Of a stretch of 64,000 nucleotides of DNA, positions 23,701 to 34,964 are shown piece after piece. Source of the DNA: Zantedeschia hybrid cultivar (Eukaryota; Streptophyta; Magnoliopsida; Alismatales; Araceae); the NCBI GenBank assembly GCA_030544215.1, contig JARZZO010000009.1:55795129-55859128 (forward strand), given 5' to 3'. Position numbers and translations under genes: made by a program. Below the pieces are notes generated by a model. It made no database searches and had not been told where the DNA came from. It saw only the letters and a program-made list of their open reading frames with translations. The number at the start of each line of letters is the position of its first letter. The first letter of the stretch is position 1.

Positions 23701-24659
23701 ATGATGTAGGAATGATGTCATCAGTAAAGATATGGCTGTCAAAGAACTTCTCCATGAAGGATTTGGGAGAAGCATCTTACGTATTGGGAATACGGATCTA
23801 TAGAGATAGATCAAAGAAGATGCTGGCTTTAACCCAATCTATGTACATAGAAACCATTGTCAAAAGGTTTGGCATGGAAAATTCCAAGAGAGGTCTCATA
23901 CCGATGAAACATGGAATTTTACTCTCTAAAGGTCAGTCTCCCAAGACACCTGAAGAGAGGGCAGTGATGGATAAAGTCCCCTATGCTTCTGCCATAGGGT
24001 CCATCATGTATGCCATGCTATATACCAGACCTGATGTAGCATATGCTCTAAGTGTTACGAGCAGACATCAGGCAGATCCAGGTGATGAACACTGGAAGGC
24101 TGTGAAATGCATCCTTAAGTACTTGAGAAGGACTAAGGATCTACTTCTAGTCTATGGAGGAGGAGACTTAAAACTGCAAGGATATACTGACTCGAGTTTT
24201 CAGTCTGATCCAGATGACAGCAAGTCAACATCAGGTTTTATTTTCACACTTAACGGGGGAGCAGTGAGCTGGAAAAGTTCCAAGCAGGAAACCACTGCTG
24301 ATTCGACAACGGAAGCCGAGTATATTGCTGCTGCTGAAGCCGCCAAGGAAGCTGTGTGGATGAAGAAATTCATCGGCGATCTTGGTGTGGTGGGAAGCAT
24401 ATCTGGTCCCGTCCCACTGCTGTGTGACAACAATGGGGCGATTGCTCAAGCGAAAGAGCCGAGGTCTCATCAGAAGTCGAAGCACATTTTGCGGCGCTTT
24501 CATCTGATCAGAGAGATTATAGCTCGAGGAGATGTCGTGGTGGAAAGAGTTCCCTCAGCCGACAACATAGCAGATCCACTTACAAAGCCTTTGCCTCAAA
24601 ATGTTTTTGAGCGTCACTTAGAGAATATGGGTATTCTGTATAAAAGTGATTGGCTTTAG
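20727..24659 (+). pseudogene. Copia-1 gag-pol polyprotein, one premature stop
   Basis: One frame of 1311 codons from ATG 20727 to TAG 24657-24659, broken only by TAA at 22314-22316 in the integrase. Gag starts MSHHNPLRGILDANRLTGTN. The zinc knuckle CFYCHQKGHWKRNC is at residues 247-260 (CX2CX4HX4C intact). Protease has WVLDTGCVSHIC, integrase HCRLGHIG, CESCLMGK, FTDDYSRFGY and later SDRGGEY, reverse transcriptase YKARLVAKGY and the catalytic LYVDDILLIG, and RNase H GYTDSSFQSD, TTEAEYIAA and LLCDNNGAI. Domain order (PR-INT-RT-RH) is that of Ty1/Copia. The stop separates protease and part of integrase from RT. All other catalytic residues I checked are present. It would copy the element RNA in virus-like particles and integrate the cDNA. 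Confidence 0.93.
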
Positions 24660-24673
24660 TCCAAGTGGGAGAT
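24660..24673 (+). promoter_or_regulatory. Copia-1 polypurine tract
   Basis: CCAAGTGGGAGAT directly before the 3' LTR, the usual priming site for plus-strand DNA synthesis. Confidence 0.85.
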
Positions 24674-26134
24674 TGTTAGTATTAGATGGTCTCAAAGCCA
24701 ATCCGATACTGTGTACATATTCAGATTATTAATAAATGGCAATAATTCATTGTGTGTAATTAATTCGATCTGTGTTTATCGTATCACGATGAAGTCCATG
24801 AACATGTGCAATAATCTTCGGATTATGATGAGATCATAATTACGGGACCGAAGACTTATAAACACATATTCTTAATTGTTCCTAGTCATAGGATGTTTGA
24901 GATAGGACATCAAACATCCGGATAGACTAGTATAGGTTACTTCAGCTCATATGATGAGGGTGACTGATCCCATAAGTCACTTGTGTGGAGACACTATGCT
25001 GAACCTATAGGTGCTCATTGGTGAATGAGTTCACTGAACTGATCCGACTATGAATCGCTGGATGGTAATCACCTCACTGTTAACCAGCTCGATTCAATTG
25101 TCACGGTTGCGTGGATGATCCTTGGACCTGAGACTCTAAAGATACCTTGTTGGTAGGTTTCTGAGCTTTGACCTTGACGAACGAATCCCTAACCATGGGA
25201 TATCAATAAGTCAAGTGATCAGGTTCAGGGAAATGCCCTCGAAGGTAATTGTGTGTTCAATACGGGATCATCCGCTCTCGGTTGTTTGAGAGAGAATGTT
25301 CCGGGAATGATGCGCTTAAAGTCCCTGGCCAAGGCGGACTCTGTAATCGATAAGGAGTTATCGGATTCAGATTAGCGGCATCTGATTCAAGTGAATCGAC
25401 CAAATAGGGTTTAACAGTAAACCATGCCCTAGGTCGATTCGGGAACATTGTACGGATGAAGGATTATATCCGCGCGCTAACCGATGACAGAAAGGTTCCA
25501 ATAGAGGGTTGCGATAACCCCAGTGCCATCCAGGATCACGCGATGTTGCTTGGCATCCAACGTGATCGGCAGTCCGTCCGAATTTATTGTGGGACATTAA
25601 ATTCGGCTGATTAATTGAATATAAGGATATTAATTAATTCAGTGGGTCAGTAAAGGGTTACTGGACTTAATGGGCTATTAACTGGACTGGTATTTGGGCC
25701 TAGAGGGTCACACGCAAATGGTTTTCAAGTCGATGGATAATCCGACAGGATTTCGGATAAGTCTGGGTTTTTGTGAAAAACCGCAAACTGACTTTTTATA
25801 AAAGAACGGATTCTACGTCCGGGGCCAGCAACCCTGACCTAGCCGTCATTCGTTCTTCCCCACTTTCTCTCTCCTCTGGGCAACCGCAGCGAGCGAGGAA
25901 GCGAGGACGATCCATCACGAGGAGAACCGCGTGGATACCGCTAGAGGTCGGGCATCTGCGCGACTTGCAGCATCGCTCCGACGGAACCGGAAAACGGACG
26001 CGGATTCGAATCCGCGCAAGGTAAATCGATCTACATCGGTTTTTGTTTTAACGACCGAAACGGGACAGATCCGATCCCGAACTTCTTTATTCCGCTGCGT
26101 TTTAGGATCGGATCCCGACACAGCGATCCCAACA
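24674..26134 (+). repeat. Copia-1 3' LTR
   Basis: Same length as the 5' LTR and nearly identical to it. Ends CCCAACA at 26134 and is followed by the TTGCA target duplication. Confidence 0.95.
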
Positions 26135-26622
26135 TTGCATGCTAACATAACCATAGAGATCATATTCTTACATGTGCTAATATTTAATTGATATAATTCA
26201 AATCTGTGATTATTGCATGAGGACAACCTAGTTACATATCTGTATGTTTGTCATAACCTGCATCATTGATTATAACTAATCTTTTTATATTAAGTTGTTG
26301 CCTGATAAATCCATAAGATTTTAAACATAAATTTATTCACTTGATAATTAGTTATAATTTAATTGACATTCTTTTATTGTTGTCATTTTAAATATTATTT
26401 CTGTTTAAAAAATTTAAATTATATTTTTATTATTGTTAAAATAAATTTCATATTAAGTAATTATTGATTGAATATTATTTGTGTAAATTAGTTATTTGAA
26501 AATTTGTTCTGTTGAGTTGTTTTATCAAATCATACAAAATGATGTATGTTTCAATGCTATTTGTGTTACAAATCATAATTGTTAAATTATGTATATTGAG
26601 CTTTAACCTTGTCCTACTTAAA
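26135..26622 (+). other. Copia-0 leader, second part
   Basis: AT-rich continuation of the Copia-0 leader after the Copia-1 insertion. No gene. An in-frame ATG at 26512 upstream of gag is less likely to be the start than 26623, where MASKLIASELAKL matches the usual gag N-terminus. Confidence 0.5.
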
Positions 26623-29600
26623 ATGGCTAGTAAACTCATTGCTTCTGAACTGGCTAAATTGGACAAGTTGAACGGTACTAATTATGACATGTGGCATAGG
26701 AAAATTAGATATGGTCTTATTCATGACAATATTGAACATGTACTTAATAGTACTGTTCCGGAATTAACTGATAACTCCGGAGAGGGAGATATCAGGAGAA
26801 GAGAGCAATGGTTGTCAGATGACAACAAGGCTAGAAGCCTAATGCTTATGTTCATGGAGGACAACCTTATAAAATTCTTTGAAACTTATGAGACTGCCCG
26901 AAAATTGTGGGATGCTATCAAGGAGAAGTATGACACCACTTCTGAGGTGAATACTCAGCTCCTATTACATCGGTATAATTCTTGCCGTATGCAAGAGGGC
27001 GATAGTGTCATAGAACATGTGAATAAAATGATTGTTATGGCTAAAGATCTTTCTATTGCTAGAACAGAAGTTCCAGAGAGAATGCAGGTGGCAACTATTT
27101 TGAATAGTCTGCCATCTTCACTAGATATGGCTGCCACAACCCTTAGGATGAGCGGTACCGTTCTTTATGTCACTGATTTACCAGTTAGGTTAGCAGTTGA
27201 GTAGGATATCATTGCCAGTAGGAAAGGTCAAGAGCTGAATTTGCAGGAAGTGAATGCTATTCACCAGAAGCCCTCATCAGCATATAACAAAAGTCATAAT
27301 CACTCTGTTGGACCGAATAGGCCACAGTTCAAAGCAAAATCACACTATAAAGGCAAAAAGGTTCCCCGTGGTGCTTGCTACACATGTGGCAAATTTGGTC
27401 ACTACAAGGCCAATTGTCCTGAAAAGTACGGAAACAAGGGTAAACACCCGAAAAAGGGGAGAACCAGCAAACGTGAATTCGTCGGTTTGACGGAATGTAA
27501 TGTTGTGATTATCGACACCAACGACTGGTGGGTAGATTCTGGCGTAACTTGTCACGTGGCAAAGACAAAGAAAGGGCTAGTGGAATTCAAGCAGCTGCAA
27601 CCTGGAGAGCAGAGAATGTACATGGGAAACAACACCTACCTGAATGTAAAAGGTGTTGGATCATATTGTTTAGATCTTAGGGACAGCATCATGGTCCTCA
27701 AAGATGTCTGTTATGCGCCGAGTATTAGGCGCAATCTATTGTCTGTAACTGCTCTTATGAAAAATGGTCTTGAAGTCTGATTCTACAATAAAAGGGTGTC
27801 CATAGGAAAGAACAAAAAGGTCTTTGCCATGGGAAAACTTGTTCCCGAACATGGCTTATTTTGTATTCCTGTTGTGGACACAGAAGTGAATAATATTAAT
27901 GATGTTGTTATGAATTATTCCTTGTGTCATCTGTCTGAATGTGATCTATGGCATTTTAGATTAGGACATCCTGAAAAATCTAAAATAGAACAAATGATAA
28001 AATTGAACCTACTGCCATTAACTAAGATAGAATTGTCACCATGTGAACATTGTTTAGTCGGTAAAATAACTAAGAAACCTTTTGCAGTAGGACACATATC
28101 ACAAGGATTACTAGAGTTGATCCACTCAGATATATGTGGACCATTAAGTATAAAAACATATGATAGAAAAGAATATTTCATAACATTCATAGATGACTAT
28201 TCCAGATATACCTATGTATATCTTATTTCTGCTAAATCAGAAGTTCTTAATTGTTTTAAGAGATATAGAGTAGAAGTAGAAAGGCAACTGGGTAAAAACA
28301 TTAAGATGTTAAGAACAGATAGAGATGGGGAATACAACTCAAAAGAATTTGAGTCATATTGCCAAGAGTATGGAATAAAGAGGCATGTAACTATACCTTA
28401 TACGCCACAATAGAATGGTGTGGCAGAAATAAAGAATAGAACGCTTATGAATGTTATTAGATGCATGCTATCGCATTTAGGACTCCCGAAGAATTTTTGG
28501 GAAGAGGCATTGCTCACGGCAAATTATACATTAAATAGAATTCCCACTAAATCTATCGAAAGTATACCTTATGAACTGTGGAATGGGAGGAAACCAGAAA
28601 TAAGTCATCTTAAGAAATGGGGTCAGTAGCCCATGTTCTCATTCCAAATCAACTGAGAGACAAGTTAGACTTCAGAACATTGAAGTGTTGATTCATAGGC
28701 TATTGTGACAAATCATCGGGATATAGATTCTTCGATAAGGAAAAAGGAATCATTGAATATAAGGATGCTACATTTCTAGAAACTGTAGAGGAAGAGGAAT
28801 CTCATCATGAGAAAGAACCTCTAAGTGTAATAGATGATGACTATTACAATGATTTACCTATAAATGATCTAGAAATCGAAGAAGAACTTCCACCAAATGT
28901 AGAAGATGAACAAATGCCTTTGAATGAAACGCAAGAAAATCAACTTGCAATTGACAATAAAAGACTTAGAACTCCACCAGCATAGATGGATGATTATCAC
29001 TTGTACCTATGTGAGCCTTCATGTCTAACAGTAGACATAAATGAGGATAATAATATAGATCTCATGAATCTGAATGATGTATTGAAATCTTCAGACTCTG
29101 ATCTATAGCGAAAAGCAATGGAAGAAGAAATTAATTCCATAAAAAGGAACAATGTTTGGAAACTATGTGAATTACCCAAGAATAGGAAGGCTATAGGTTG
29201 CAAGTGGGTATTTAAGAAAAAGATCCGTGTAGATGGATCTATTGATAAGTATAAGGTTCGATTAGTTGCCAAAGGATTTACTCAGATGTCAGGTATAGAT
29301 TTTCAAGAAACTTATTCTCCTGTGGCTAAATTTGCATCTATAAGGACGATTTTAGCAATTGTTGCGCATCTTGACTTAAAACTTTTTCAAATGGATGTCA
29401 AGACTGCATTCCTTAACGGAGAGTTAGAGGAAGACATATACACGAAACAACCTGAAGGTTTTCAGGTACAAGGTCAGGAGAATAAAGTATGTAAACTTAA
29501 GAAAGCCTTGTATGGCTTGAAACAGTCTTCTAGACAATGGTATCTTAAATTTCATAATGTTGTTATTCAACTTGGATTTGTTCCAAATCAATTGGACAAT

Positions 29601-30611
29601 TGTGTATATGTCATGAAAAGTGGGAGCATGCTCATAATATTATCTCTATATATAGACGATATTTTGCTCGCCGGAAATGACATATGAATGTTGAATAACG
29701 TTAAGTCTGAGCTCAGTGAGAAATTTGAGATGAAGGACATGGGTGAGGCATCCTATGTTCTCGGAATCTAAATCCTGAGGGATAGAAAGTCTAGAATGTT
29801 GAGTATAAACCAAGATAAATATTTACATTCAGTACTTAGAAGGTTTTGATTGCAAAACTGCAATCCAGCACCAACGCCGTTGGTTCATGGAAAACGATTA
29901 AGTAAAGAGCAATGTCCTAGAGAAGGACATGATGCACTGCAAGTGCCGTATGCACAAGCAGTCGGAAGCTTAATATATGCTATGCTATGTACTAGGCCTA
30001 ACATAGCATACGCAGTAAGCTTAGTAAGCAGATATCAAAGTAATCCTGGTCCAACACACTGGGAAGCTGTTAAAAGGATTATGAAGTATTTGAAAGGTAC
30101 TTTGCACCACAAATTAATATATCAAGCAGATACACTAGAAGTGCTTGGTTATTCCGATGCAGATTTCGGAGGAGATAAAGATGACGGAAAGTCCACTTCG
30201 GGACACTTGTTCATCTTTGGTGGTGCTGCTGTTTCTTGGAATAGTAAGAAACAAGGGTGTGTAGCAAGATACACACAGGAAGCTGAGTATGTTGCATGTA
30301 GCATGACTACCACTCATGCAATTTGGATAAGACGATTTTTGACAGAATTAAATCTCAACTTGGTAGAAGAACCAATTGAAATTTATTGTGATAATCAGAC
30401 GGCAATTAGCTTGATTAACAACGGAGCGAATAGTTCTAGAGGAAAACACATAGAAATTCAATATCATTATATACGTGATATTGTTCAAAAAAGAGAAATT
30501 AAAGTGACTTATATTCCTACCAGTGATATGATTGCAGATCCATTGAAAAAAAATATACCGGTAGAAAGTTTTGTCAAACATGTAAGTCTAATGGGACTTG
30601 GGAATATATAA
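26623..30611 (+). pseudogene. Copia-0 gag-pol, decayed by many stops
   Basis: Gag begins MASKLIASELAKLDKLNGTN. A zinc knuckle CYTCGKFGHYKANC is present (about 27379-27420), then protease WWVDSGVTCHVA, integrase FRLGHPEKSK, CEHCLVGK and FIDDYSRY, RT YKVRLVAKGFTQ and LYIDDILLAG, and RNase H GYSDADFGGD and YCDNQTAIS. In-frame stops at about 27202, 27778, 28411, 28687, 28983, 29107, 29686, 29769 and 29848, plus one single-base loss near 28620, break the frame. Most stops are where the family has Gln, Arg or Trp, as expected from C-to-T decay. RNase H has EAEYVACS. It is more diverged from Copia-1 and Copia-2 than they are from each other, so it belongs to another Copia lineage. Confidence 0.9.
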
Positions 30612-30634
30612 GTCGGGAAATTTTTTTTACAAAA

Positions 30635-30808
30635 TTGAAAATATATTTCACAGATAGTGAGAATGTGTCAGAACATTAATACATCTCACGGATAGTGGGA
30701 GTGTATTAAGAATTATTTGATTTGAAAATACATTTCACAGATAGTGAGAATGTGTCAGAACACCAACACATCTCACGGATAATGAGAGTGTATTAAGAAT
30801 AATTTGGT
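30635..30808 (+). repeat. Copia-0: two 87-bp direct repeats, each with two small hairpins, before the 3' LTR
   Basis: Units 30635-30721 and 30722-30808 are about 90% alike. Each holds TTCAC-AGATA-GTGAGAA and TCTCAC-GGATA-GTGGGA (or its variant), giving four short hairpins with the 5-nt loop (A/G)GATA. They lie between the pol stop codon and the purine tract. Confidence 0.8.
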
Positions 30809-30815
30809 CTTGATG

Positions 30816-30828
30816 GTCAAGTGGGAGA
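30816..30828 (+). promoter_or_regulatory. Copia-0 polypurine tract
   Basis: TCAAGTGGGAGA precedes the 3' LTR start at 30829, matching the position and type of tract in Copia-1. Confidence 0.75.
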
Positions 30829-31079
30829 TATTAGATAGAGATGACCACCAACTCCATGAAAATAGGAGTTTGTTGCAGTGATAAACTCGTAGATTTGGTC
30901 TCCCACCATCCCTAACATTCCGGAGGCGGTTCCGAAGAGGGGGTGGAGATGGTTAATGGAAAAGCCTCTATAAAAAAGAAACCAAGGTGAAGAATCTGAT
31001 CTACATGTTGTTAACCATCGGAGCCCGCTTTCCTCACTTGCTCTTTCTCTCATCTCTCTCTCAAACCAAGGATTCTACA
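30829..31079 (+). repeat. Copia-0 3' LTR (251 bp)
   Basis: Starts TATTAGATAGAGATGACC and ends GATTCTACA, followed by TATAC at 31080-31084. It ends about 150 bp from the stop codon of the ascorbate oxidase gene, which lies in the opposite orientation. Confidence 0.92.
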
Positions 31080-31230
31080 TATACCAAACAAAGTCTAACA
31101 ATTCCTTGGAAACATGGACTCCTTATTTAACGAAAATATCCTAAATTCAAGAATTCCCTTTTTTCAGGGCATACAAAAAAATAAATAAATGAGGGACCTA
31201 TTCTTGTGTGTGAGAGAGAGAAAGAGAGGA

Positions 31231-33158
31231 TTAAGGTCTCTTGACTACTTTTGAGTGACCACAGCCCATGATGGACGTGGGCAGCCTGCCCACCCTGTCC
31301 ACCCCTTCTTCGAACACGACCCCCATCCCCATGAAGAAGTGGGACTCTATGTGGCAGTGGAAGGCCCACACCCCCGGGTTGTCGGCCCGGACCCGGATGG
31401 CCGTCCACCCGAGCGGGTGCAGCGGCACCGTGTTCTTCATGATGGGGTCCACCAGGTTGTACCTTTTTGGGTCGTTGACCGGCTCGAACACCCCCTGCCC
31501 GAACCCCAGAACCCAGAAGTCGTGCCCGTGGAGGTGCCAGGGGTGGGTCTCGCTGTTGTTGGGGTTCAGGGTGTTGGCGTTCTGCAGCACCACGTCCACC
31601 GTGGAGTTGAACTCCAGCCGGTAGATGCCGTAGCTGTAGGTGGCGTTGGGGTTCCTCGCCACTGCGTAGATGTCGTATTTGCGGTAGTCGTAGCTCTCCG
31701 GCGGCGGCTCCTGGCTGAAGACGTGGAGGAGGTCCTGCTTGAGGGCGACCAGGTATGGGGTGTGGGGCAGGGTGAAGGAAACGTTGTTGACGGCCCACCT
31801 GGTGTGGTTGTCGATCCTGTTCTGGGTGTTCAGGAAGGTGATGACCCTGTCGGCGGTCGGGGGTGGCGTAGCCGCGCCGGGCACGGATGTTGAGGCTTTG
31901 CTGGAGGCGGTAGGCGGTGTCGTTCCAGAGGGGGCCGGTGGGAGGGGCCGTCGGAGGGGACTTGCCGGGGTGGTTGGGGTAGTAGTTGAAGATGGCGAGG
32001 CCGGTGGGGCTGACCGGCCTGCGGCTGACGACGTTGAGGGCCGCCCAGTAGTTGCGGGAGGGGTCCTGGTTGGCCGTCACCAGGACATAGTAGGTCTCGC
32101 CGGAGTAGATGTTGAGGTTCTTCACCACGAAGGGCTCGACGTAGTGGCCGTCGGTCTCCACGATGGTCATGTTGTGGCCCTGCAACGGGAACAACAGCAG
32201 CAACCCATCAATACGAACTCATATCTTCTGCTTTGTAAATAGCTACACTCAACATCACTTAAGGCTTAGATCTAATTAGGTGATTGAATTGTTCCAAAAA
32301 AAAAAAGATGCTTGCATTAGATGACGAATTCAGTTAAAATTTTTTGCAATTAGTTTACATGAGATGTAATTTTATGCCGAATTCGTGTTCGCGATGACCA
32401 CACGTATTAGTAATCAACTTCAACATGATCACTTATATGATTTCATATAAAACTTTGTACGTTGGACCCACTTAATTAGTTTGATTGGTACTCAGACACT
32501 GCTGACCCATGACGTACTCTTGCAAAAAGAAAATTGCCTTCGGAGCCAAGCTGTATTCAGCTCAAGCTTGGAGGGTTTCCATTGCCATAAGATGGACCTC
32601 CCTCCCTCACACGATCGTATCAATAGAAGTACATGGTCGAACGAGTGTTATAGATGACCTAGCTACATGTTGGTTAAGTATTATCTGCGTTAAACAGGAT
32701 CATATCCTTAGATAATGAGACTCACAAATGCAGATCAGATCAGTCTGGGCAGTCTGGGTACCCACCTCTATCTCGAAGTTGAGAGCCGACAACGAGGTGA
32801 TGCTAGTGATCATGAGGCGATAGGTCTTCCCCGGCACCACTGTCAGCACATAAGGGGAGCACCGGGGACTGTTAGGGTCACAGACAGCTCCAGTGCCGGT
32901 GGCCAATGAGCAGTTGTACCTTCCCCTTCCCTGGATCAACAGCGACTGGGGCTCGCCCACCCAGACGAAGGGGACGGAGGAGCGCCCCACGGCCTGCTCG
33001 TAGGTGCTCCTGTGCCACCAATCGTTGAGGATAATGTTTCGGTCGTAGTCGTACTCGAACGGCTCGGAGACGCCGTCGGGGAGGGCGACGACGATGGAGC
33101 CGTAGAGCCCCGCTGACCGCTGCATCCCGTAGTGTGCATGGTAGATGTACGTCCCTGG
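31231..33158 (-). pseudogene. L-ascorbate oxidase, last two exons, frameshifted and lacking its N-terminus
   Basis: A multicopper oxidase that would oxidise ascorbate in the cell wall. The upstream exon (33158-32766, 131 codons) holds YIYHAHYGMQRSAGLYGSIV, with acceptor TGCAG and donor GTGGGT. After a 586-bp intron, the last exon (32179-31231) starts GHNMTIVETDGHYVEPF and holds the copper motifs HPWHLHGHDFW and HCHIESHFFMGM; the type-1 copper Cys, His and Met are all present. These sequences fit ascorbate oxidase better than laccase. One extra base near 31875 shifts the frame between GYATP and ADRVITFLNTQNR; it could be a real mutation or an assembly error. The remaining roughly 446 codons fall short of the usual 550-580. 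The signal peptide and the first HWHG copper motif are not visible in the upstream 3.6 kb. Codons are GC-rich, unlike the surrounding DNA. Confidence 0.88.
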
Positions 33159-34300
33159 CTGCACCAAGCATTTTAAAAAGACAAATAATTAAATGAGACG
33201 GGGTATCCAAAAAAATCCATGAAAAATAATCTCACAATCTTGTCCTGTAATATGTTCGCAAGTAAAATGGAAGAAAAGATCAATGTATCTAAAATGCCCT
33301 AATTTATTTGCAATTTTATCGCATAACTTTCAAAAAAGCATGTTTTTAGATTTTAGTCCATCTAATCTAATTAATTCAGAAAAAAACTTTGTATAATCTA
33401 TATATTTAACAAAGATTTTCTGTAATCTCACTTTTATTTAGAAAAGATCTTTCTAAAGGGAGATTTTGATATTTTAAAGATTTTTTTTATTTTTCAGTTC
33501 CTATAATCTTTCATTATCTTGTATTAGTTCTCATTATATTCATACTTATTCTAAACCTCCTACAATCTTTGAACCCTCATTAAAAAAATCTCTTAATGAT
33601 CATAGAAAAAAAATTTGCGTAATGTTCCTTTCATGTTTATGTATTTCTACCAAACTATGTTAAGAATATTTCATAGTCTATTTCTTTGTTTTTGATAATT
33701 TCCAAGAAAGGCTTTTTAAGAACCACTATAAGACTTCGTTTTTTATGCTTTAATGTATCTATGTACTAACATCATTGTCCGGTGACCTATTCATCTCCTT
33801 CTATTAAAATGAACCTACTGATCTATCGACTTCAGCTCAATAAAGTAACCCTATTAAGTCACTTGTTGTTTGAGGGATTCTACTAAATAAAATTTCTACG
33901 CCCGTCATTAATTTTAAGGGCTTTTCTGACTCCCTCCCCATGTTTTGCCCACAAACCATTTTCTTCTCAATTCGAAATGCCATATGTGATGATATTGATG
34001 AGAGGATGGTGATCATGGTTAATTGGCCAAGTAGTAGATGGCTAGATGCATCCGTTGCTGTAGGAAAAGAAAGTTTGACCAGCGTCGCCCCCGACAGAGT
34101 CAATGACCCTAACAACAACTTCCCTATAAGTCTTCAAGGCCGCACCAACCCCAAACTTTGACTCCTGATAAGATCAGTCAAACTTCCAACACGATAGATG
34201 AGGCAGCTAGCGTTGGAGCCCACATATGAGAGTACGTGGAGCCCTTCTTAATGGTGATGCGGAAATGTGGATTGGACAGCCGCATGAGACCTTCGAAGAA
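33159..34300. other. AT-rich flank upstream of the ascorbate oxidase exons, no exon found
   Basis: If the gene is intact this should be intron or should hold the first exon. I found no HWHG-like motif, signal peptide or GC-rich exon. The more balanced stretch at 33900-34260 encodes nothing I recognise on either strand. Confidence 0.5.
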
Positions 34301-34480
34301 GAGTTCGGATCCCCTCAGTAGGAGGGTGGTCCGAACTCGGTCAGTATTCACTGTGGGGGGGTCCGAATTTAAAATTCAAAAAATATTTTATCTGGATCCC
34401 ACTGTATTAAATGCAGCCCCCCTCCCCCAGTGGATACTGACCGAGTTCGGACCACCCTCCTACTGAGGGGATCCGAACTC
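34301..34480. mobile_element. MITE, 180 bp, nearly perfect inverted-repeat arms, probable TSD AAGAA
   Basis: Left arm GAGTTCGGATCCCCTCAGTA from 34301 and its reverse complement ending at 34480 pair over about 60 bp each with few mismatches. Inside each arm GAGTTCGGA recurs as TCCGAACTC, so each arm can itself fold into a hairpin. AAGAA occurs directly on both sides (34296-34300, 34481-34485). The centre is AT-rich. No coding capacity. The superfamily is not assigned. Confidence 0.85.
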
Positions 34481-34960
34481 AAGAAGAAAGAGATGAAATA
34501 TAGATCTTTGCATTTTTTCTGTGACATAGAAGATGGAGTAGATTTAACATTTATTTAGTTTTTATAGTAAATAATCTATATACTTTTATCTATGAATGAA
34601 AGAATATATAAAAAAGTTAGGAATGACATTGTCTGGACTTGATCGTCTGGGATCTTGTTCTGAAGAGTTCAAACAGAGATGATTTAAAGAAAGGAATTTT
34701 GGCATAGACACCCTTGAAAACTTTCGTACTTATACTTATAACCCCAACTTCTATATACCGTATGAAATACTTTCGTAAATCTCATAAACATTGCAGCTAT
34801 GCTTCTCCGACAAGATCTCGTTAACTCTAATGGAATATACTAAATGATCATAGATATTTTTACATATGTACTCTTAAACTCATTCGAATTTTACATGTAC
34901 GATTCGTGACTTTATTAGAACTTGCCAAATCTTTCTTACATATTCGCGACTTTATTCGAT
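34481..34960. other. AT-rich intergenic, nothing recognised
   Basis: No open frame with known features, no repeat and no RNA gene visible. Confidence 0.4.
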
Positions 34961-34964
34961 AGGG

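Larger units (their letters stand above)
16912..26134 (+). mobile_element. Copia-1: young, nearly intact Ty1/Copia element, TSD TTGCA
   Basis: Two 1461-bp LTRs (16912-18372, 24674-26134) are flanked by TTGCA at 16907-16911 and 26135-26139. By eye the LTRs differ at only about five sites, all transitions (around 17984, 18096, 18153, 18168, 18203). Internal order: primer site, 2.35-kb leader, single gag-pol frame with one stop, purine tract. Long LTRs plus a very long leader recall the Angela/BARE group of the Tork clade; this placement is inference. It sits in the leader of Copia-0 in the same orientation. Confidence 0.97.
15449..31079 (+). mobile_element. Copia-0: old Ty1/Copia element with TA..CA LTR ends, TSD TATAC, split by Copia-1
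   Basis: The outer boundaries are two short LTRs (15449-15697, 30829-31079) starting TATTAGATAG and ending TTCTACA, flanked by TATAC at 15444-15448 and 31080-31084. A primer site follows the 5' LTR and a purine tract precedes the 3' LTR. Order: LTR, primer site, GC-rich leader, Copia-1 insertion, gag-pol, 87-bp tandem repeats, LTR. Without Copia-1 it is about 6.4 kb. Non-TG LTR ends, including TA..CA, are known mainly in Copia elements with short LTRs. Many stops show it is inactive. Confidence 0.92.

Noticed and set aside
16912..26134. Copia-1 and Copia-0 read as one element
   Set aside because: They have different LTRs, different primer sites and distinct perfect target duplications (TTGCA inside TATAC), so they are two nested insertions.
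31255..31893. 212-codon plus-strand open frame
   Set aside because: Exactly antisense to the ascorbate oxidase last exon; its His/Val/Pro-rich product is a shadow of GC-rich codons.
31231..33158. Laccase as the identity of the multicopper oxidase
   Set aside because: The order and wording of motifs (HNMTIVETDGHYVEPF, SPTGLAIFNYYPNHP, HCHIESHFFMGM) fit ascorbate oxidase better than laccase.
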